From Streptomyces acidicola (lineage in GTDB: Bacteria > Actinomycetota > Actinomycetes > Streptomycetales > Streptomycetaceae), in NCBI RefSeq assembly GCF_009377235.1, contig NZ_VMNX01000018.1:1-64000 (forward strand): a stretch of DNA of 64,000 nucleotides, written 5' to 3'. Position numbers and translations under genes: made by a program. Numbering within the stretch: position 1 is the first letter of the stretch; every line of letters starts with the position of its first letter. The notes below the pieces were generated by a model, which made no database searches, was not told where the DNA came from, and saw only the letters and a program-made list of their open reading frames with translations. Shown here in pieces: positions 61,901-64,000 of the stretch.

Positions 61901-62358
61901 CCTACGGCGACACCAGCGTCCTCGACAGCAAGGACTTCTTCTACGGGCTGCGTCCCGGCAAGGAGTACGCGGTCGACCTGGAGCCCGGCGTCCGTCTCCT
62001 CATGGGTCTTGAGGCCATCGGCGAGGCCGACGAACGCGGTATGCGCACCGTGATGTCCACCCTGAACGGCCAGCTGCGGCCGATCCAGGTACGCGACACC
62101 GCCGCGGCCTCCGACGTCCCGGTGACGGAGAAGGCCGACCGGGCCAACCCCGGCCATGTCGCGGCGCCGTTCGCCGGTGTGGTGACCCTCGCGGTCGCCG
62201 AGGGCGACGAGGTCGCGGCGGGTGCCACGGTGGCCACCATCGAGGCGATGAAGATGGAGGCCGCGATCACCGCCCCGAAGGCCGGCAGGGTGTCGCGGCT
62301 CGCGATCAACAAGATCCAGCAGGTGGAGGGCGGCGACCTTCTCGTCGAGATCGCCTGA
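58984..62358 (+). CDS. pyc: Pyruvate carboxylase
   Basis: This 1,124-residue single-chain enzyme converts pyruvate, bicarbonate and ATP to oxaloacetate. Domain order is biotin carboxylase (1-450; VANRGEIAIR, GGGGRGMR, EMNPRIQVEHTVTEEVTDVD), carboxyltransferase (about 515-800; DTTFRDAHQSL with metal-binding residues, KDMAGLL, HIHTHDT), then allosteric linker and biotin carrier (EAMKMEA, Lys1090). ATG 58984 matches family length; upstream in-frame codons (from 58900) lack conservation. Anaplerotic; no specific link to the sugar genes beyond proximity. Confidence 0.95.
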   Translation: MFRKVLVANRGEIAIRAFRAGFELGARTVAVFPHEDRNSLHRLKADEAYEIGEPGHPVRAYLSVEEIVRAARLAGADAVYPGYGFLSENPELARACEEAGITFVGPSAQILELTGNKARAVAAAREAGVPVLGSSAPSTDVDELVRAAGDIGFPVFVKAVAGGGGRGMRRVEDPDRLRESIEAASREAASAFGDPTVFLEKAVVEPRHIEVQILADEQGNVIHLFERDCSVQRRHQKVIELAPAPNLDPELRERICADAVRFARRIGYRNAGTVEFLLDRDGNHVFIEMNPRIQVEHTVTEEVTDVDLVQSQLRIAAGETLDDLGLTQETVVLRGAALQCRITTEDPANGFRPDTGRISAYRSPGGSGIRLDGGTTHAGSEISAHFDSMLVKLTCRGRDFTTAVKRARRAVAEFRIRGVATNIPFLQAVLDDPDFRAGRVTTSFIEQRPHLLTARHSADRGTKLLTYLADVTVNKPHGERPDLIDPTTKLPRLDGTEPSAGSKQQLTRLGPEGFARRLRAAPTIGVTDTTFRDAHQSLLATRVRTKDMLAVAPVVARTLPQLLSLECWGGATYDVALRFLAEDPWERLARLREAVPNICLQMLLRGRNTVGYTPYPTEVTDAFVHEAAATGIDIFRIFDALNDVGQMRPAIDAVRETGTAVAEVALCYTSDLSDPSERLYTLDYYLRLAEQIVAAGAHVLAVKDMAGLLRAPAAAKLVSALRREFDLPVHIHTHDTAGGQLATYLAATGAGADAVDGAVASMAGTTSQPSLSAIVAATDHSERPTGLDLQAVGDLEPYWESVRKIYAPFEAGLASPTGRVYHHEIPGGQLSNLRTQAVALGLGDRFEDIEAMYAAADRMLGRLVKVTPSSKVVGDLALHLVGAGVKPEDFEAAPNSYDIPDSVIGFLRGELGNPPGGWPEPFRSKALEGRAEPGPTQELTEEDRDGLEKDRRATLNRLLFPGPTRDYETHRQTYGDTSVLDSKDFFYGLRPGKEYAVDLEPGVRLLMGLEAIGEADERGMRTVMSTLNGQLRPIQVRDTAAASDVPVTEKADRANPGHVAAPFAGVVTLAVAEGDEVAAGATVATIEAMKMEAAITAPKAGRVSRLAINKIQQVEGGDLLVEIA

Positions 62359-62362
62359 GTCG

Positions 62363-63211
62363 TCACTCCCGGTGGTCGCTGCCCGAGGGCTCGGCGGCCG
62401 GGTGTTCGGGGCCCTGGTGCGGCAGGTCCAGCAGAGCCCGCAGCGGAGCCGAGGCGTGCGGGCCCGCACGCCAGATCAGTGCCTTGGTGTAGGGGATCCG
62501 GGGTGTCACCGGCACGACGGTGACCCTCGGGTCCCGGGTGATGCCCCGGACCGCGCCCGCGGCGAGGGCGATCCCGACCCCCGCCGCGACGAGCTCCAGT
62601 TGCAGTGCCACGTGATGGGTCGCGTACGCGGGCCGGAAGGGCACCCGTGCCTCCTCGAAGGCCGTGCGCAGCCGGGTGTACAGCGCGCTGTCCGGGCCGT
62701 AGGTGATCAGCGGGGTGGTGGTGAACTCGTCCAGCGACAGTGATCCGTACTCCGCCTGGGGCCGGCCGACGGCGACCAGCGCCACGATCTCGTCGCGGAC
62801 CAGGACCCGGTGCCCGAACCCCGGATCGAGCCCCTCCGGCGGAACGGCCACGAACACCGCGTCCAGGGAGCCCTGCCGCACCTGAGGGATCAGACCGGCA
62901 CTCGATCCCTCCACCAACTGAACACCGACACCCGGATACAACCGGTGGAACGTGCCGAGCAGCGCCGGGAGACTGCTGCTCTCCACCCTGTCGGCGGCAC
63001 CCAGCTCAAGGGTCCCGGTGAGCAGACCGGAACGGGCGGCGAACTCGGCCTTCGCGGCGGCGACGGACGCCGACACCGACCGTGCGTGGGGCAGCAGGGC
63101 CCGGCCCGCGTCGCTCAGCCGGACGGTACGCGAGTCCCGCTCGAACAGCGCCTCGCCCAACTCCCGCTCCAGAGCACGGATCTGCTGGCTGATGGCGGGC
63201 TGGGGCGACAT
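62363..63211 (-). CDS. LysR-family regulator with damaged N-terminus
   Basis: The intact 282-residue frame starts within the winged helix (QPAISQQIRALERELGEALF), then has the full effector domain (LELGAADRVESSSLPALLGT; GSSAGLIPQVRQGSLDAVFV). About 25 residues are missing at the N-terminus. They appear in another frame just upstream (RRSFTRAAARCHVA) and would join if the C-run at 63202-63205 were one base shorter; DNA further upstream remains unrecognisable. It is either a pseudogene or a sequence error. It converges on pyc, five bases apart. Confidence 0.65.
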   Translation of the reverse strand: MSPQPAISQQIRALERELGEALFERDSRTVRLSDAGRALLPHARSVSASVAAAKAEFAARSGLLTGTLELGAADRVESSSLPALLGTFHRLYPGVGVQLVEGSSAGLIPQVRQGSLDAVFVAVPPEGLDPGFGHRVLVRDEIVALVAVGRPQAEYGSLSLDEFTTTPLITYGPDSALYTRLRTAFEEARVPFRPAYATHHVALQLELVAAGVGIALAAGAVRGITRDPRVTVVPVTPRIPYTKALIWRAGPHASAPLRALLDLPHQGPEHPAAEPSGSDHRE

Positions 63212-63474
63212 GGCAGCGGGCCGCGGCCCGTGTGAACGACCTTCGCGGGGCAGTTCGGGACATCCCGGATGCGGAGTTTGGTCAACGCTGGCCAACAACG
63301 CGAGGAACGGTACGTCGAGAACACCCCGGCCGACTGGTCCTTCGGCTTCGGCCGCGCCAGTACGTCGAGGGCGACCTGAGGGTCCCAGCGGCTGCGTCCT
63401 GAAGTAGTCCGCGGGCCCGCGTATGCGGTACGCCGGATGGCCCGCCCCCGTCGAGGGACGGGCCACCGTCGCGG

Positions 63475-64000
63475 CTACCGGGTCAGCAGCGTCCGGGACA
63501 CCGCCGCCGGTACGAGGGCGTAACCCGCGGGGCGCGTGGTGAACGTGCCCCTGCCCTGAGTGCGGCTGCGCAACCGGGACGCGTAGCCGAACAACTCGGC
63601 CAGCGGCACGGTCGCGGTGACCACCGTGGTGCCGCCCCGGGCCGTCGAGCCCGAGACACGCCCGCGCCGGGCCGCCAGGTCACCGAGCACCGTGCCCACG
63701 GCGTCGTCGGGCACCGTGACCGTGACCTCGGCCACCGGTTCCAGGAGCGCCATCGCCGAGGCGCGCAGCGCCTCCCGGAGGCCGAGCCGGCCCGCCGTAC
63801 GGAACGCCATCTCCGAGGAGTCCTTGGAGTGGGTCGCGCCGTCGGTCAGCGTCACCCGCAGCCCGGTCACCGGATGACCGCCGAGGGGACCCTCGGCCAG
63901 CGCGTCCCGGCAACCGGCCTCCACCGCGCGGACGTACTCCCGTGGCACCCGGCCCCCGACGACCGTCGAGCGGAACACGAAGTCGCCCGTCGACCCCGCG
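63475..64000 (-). CDS. EF-G-like protein, C-terminal part (gene leaves the window)
   Basis: The frame is open to the window edge and the visible 175 codons are the C-terminal end of a translation elongation factor G-like GTPase. Domain IV is FRSTVVGGRVPREYVRAVEA, LGGHPVTGLRVTLTDGATHS and DSSEMAFRTAG; domain V follows (LEPVAEVTVTVPDDAVGTVL, then AELFGYASRLRSRTQGRG). Pattern and divergence suggest a paralogue of FusA or a TetM/Otr-like ribosomal protection protein rather than the housekeeping EF-G; the GTPase domain would decide. Confidence 0.82.
   Translation of the reverse strand, partial: AGSTGDFVFRSTVVGGRVPREYVRAVEAGCRDALAEGPLGGHPVTGLRVTLTDGATHSKDSSEMAFRTAGRLGLREALRASAMALLEPVAEVTVTVPDDAVGTVLGDLAARRGRVSGSTARGGTTVVTATVPLAELFGYASRLRSRTQGRGTFTTRPAGYALVPAAVSRTLLTR

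Overview
This 64-kb window is high-GC actinobacterial DNA, almost certainly from a Streptomyces chromosome. The evidence is frequent GTG/TTG starts, GTGA/ATGA gene overlaps, the long actinobacterial GAPDH, DmdR/IdeR-type iron boxes, a DUF5997/LysR pair, a 1,124-residue pyruvate carboxylase and a hopanoid-type glycosyltransferase. No database search was possible, so species and novelty are not established.

Layout. (1) 0-9.7 kb is ordinary chromosomal content: a TerD-family protein cut by the window edge, an HpnB-like glycosyltransferase, a MurI-like racemase, membrane proteins, apolipoprotein N-acyltransferase, a Nudix hydrolase, and 3-hydroxybutyrate dehydrogenase with a GAF/PucR-type regulator; two perfect DnaA-box 9-mers lie between the last two. 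(2) 9.75-17.6 kb holds an MHS-family permease, an initiator tRNA-Met with its terminator, and a field of broken genes: DUF2255 with one in-frame TGA, an alcohol dehydrogenase stub, a DHA2 exporter with one in-frame TAG, and an aldo/keto reductase cut by an IS110 remnant. Intact among them are one aldo/keto reductase and an XRE regulator. (3) 17.7-33.2 kb is a siderophore island. A minus-strand operon in the order sbnA-C-D-E-F-G-H-B encodes every enzyme class needed for staphyloferrin B: L-2,3-diaminopropionate synthesis, a dedicated citrate synthase, a PLP decarboxylase, three NIS synthetases and an MFS exporter. It is followed by a lipoprotein receptor and a divergent FecCD/ATPase importer. 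Iron boxes precede the operon and sit between the receptor and permease genes. (4) 33.4-35.2 kb has an IS3 remnant, a FetB-like permease, the C-terminus of a tyrosine recombinase, and a second, truncated copy of the 5' end and promoter of the MHS permease from 11 kb. The two copies are direct repeats 24,044 bp apart with the siderophore island between them, which suggests an integrated, decaying mobile element.

(5) 35.6-40.3 kb holds DUF998, a divergent DUF5997/HTH-less LysR-domain pair, gap, and an SDR whose catalytic Tyr is replaced by Cys. (6) 40.4-58.7 kb is a carbohydrate-catabolism region with three transcriptional regulators. A LacI regulator faces a lone sugar-binding lipoprotein. A GntR regulator lies beside a palindromic operator and a five-gene operon (manD, uxuB, MHS permease, idnD, kdgK) that fits conversion of L-gulonate/L-idonate or fructuronate to 2-keto-3-deoxygluconate 6-phosphate. 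Next come a tartronate-semialdehyde-reductase-like gene, an IolE-like isomerase, three Gfo/Idh oxidoreductases, an SDR, a phytanoyl-CoA-dioxygenase-family protein and a second LacI-type regulator. A similar AATGAYGG motif occurs in two promoters of this last block. (7) 58.9-64 kb holds pyc, a LysR gene with a damaged N-terminus, and the C-terminus of an EF-G-like protein running off the window.
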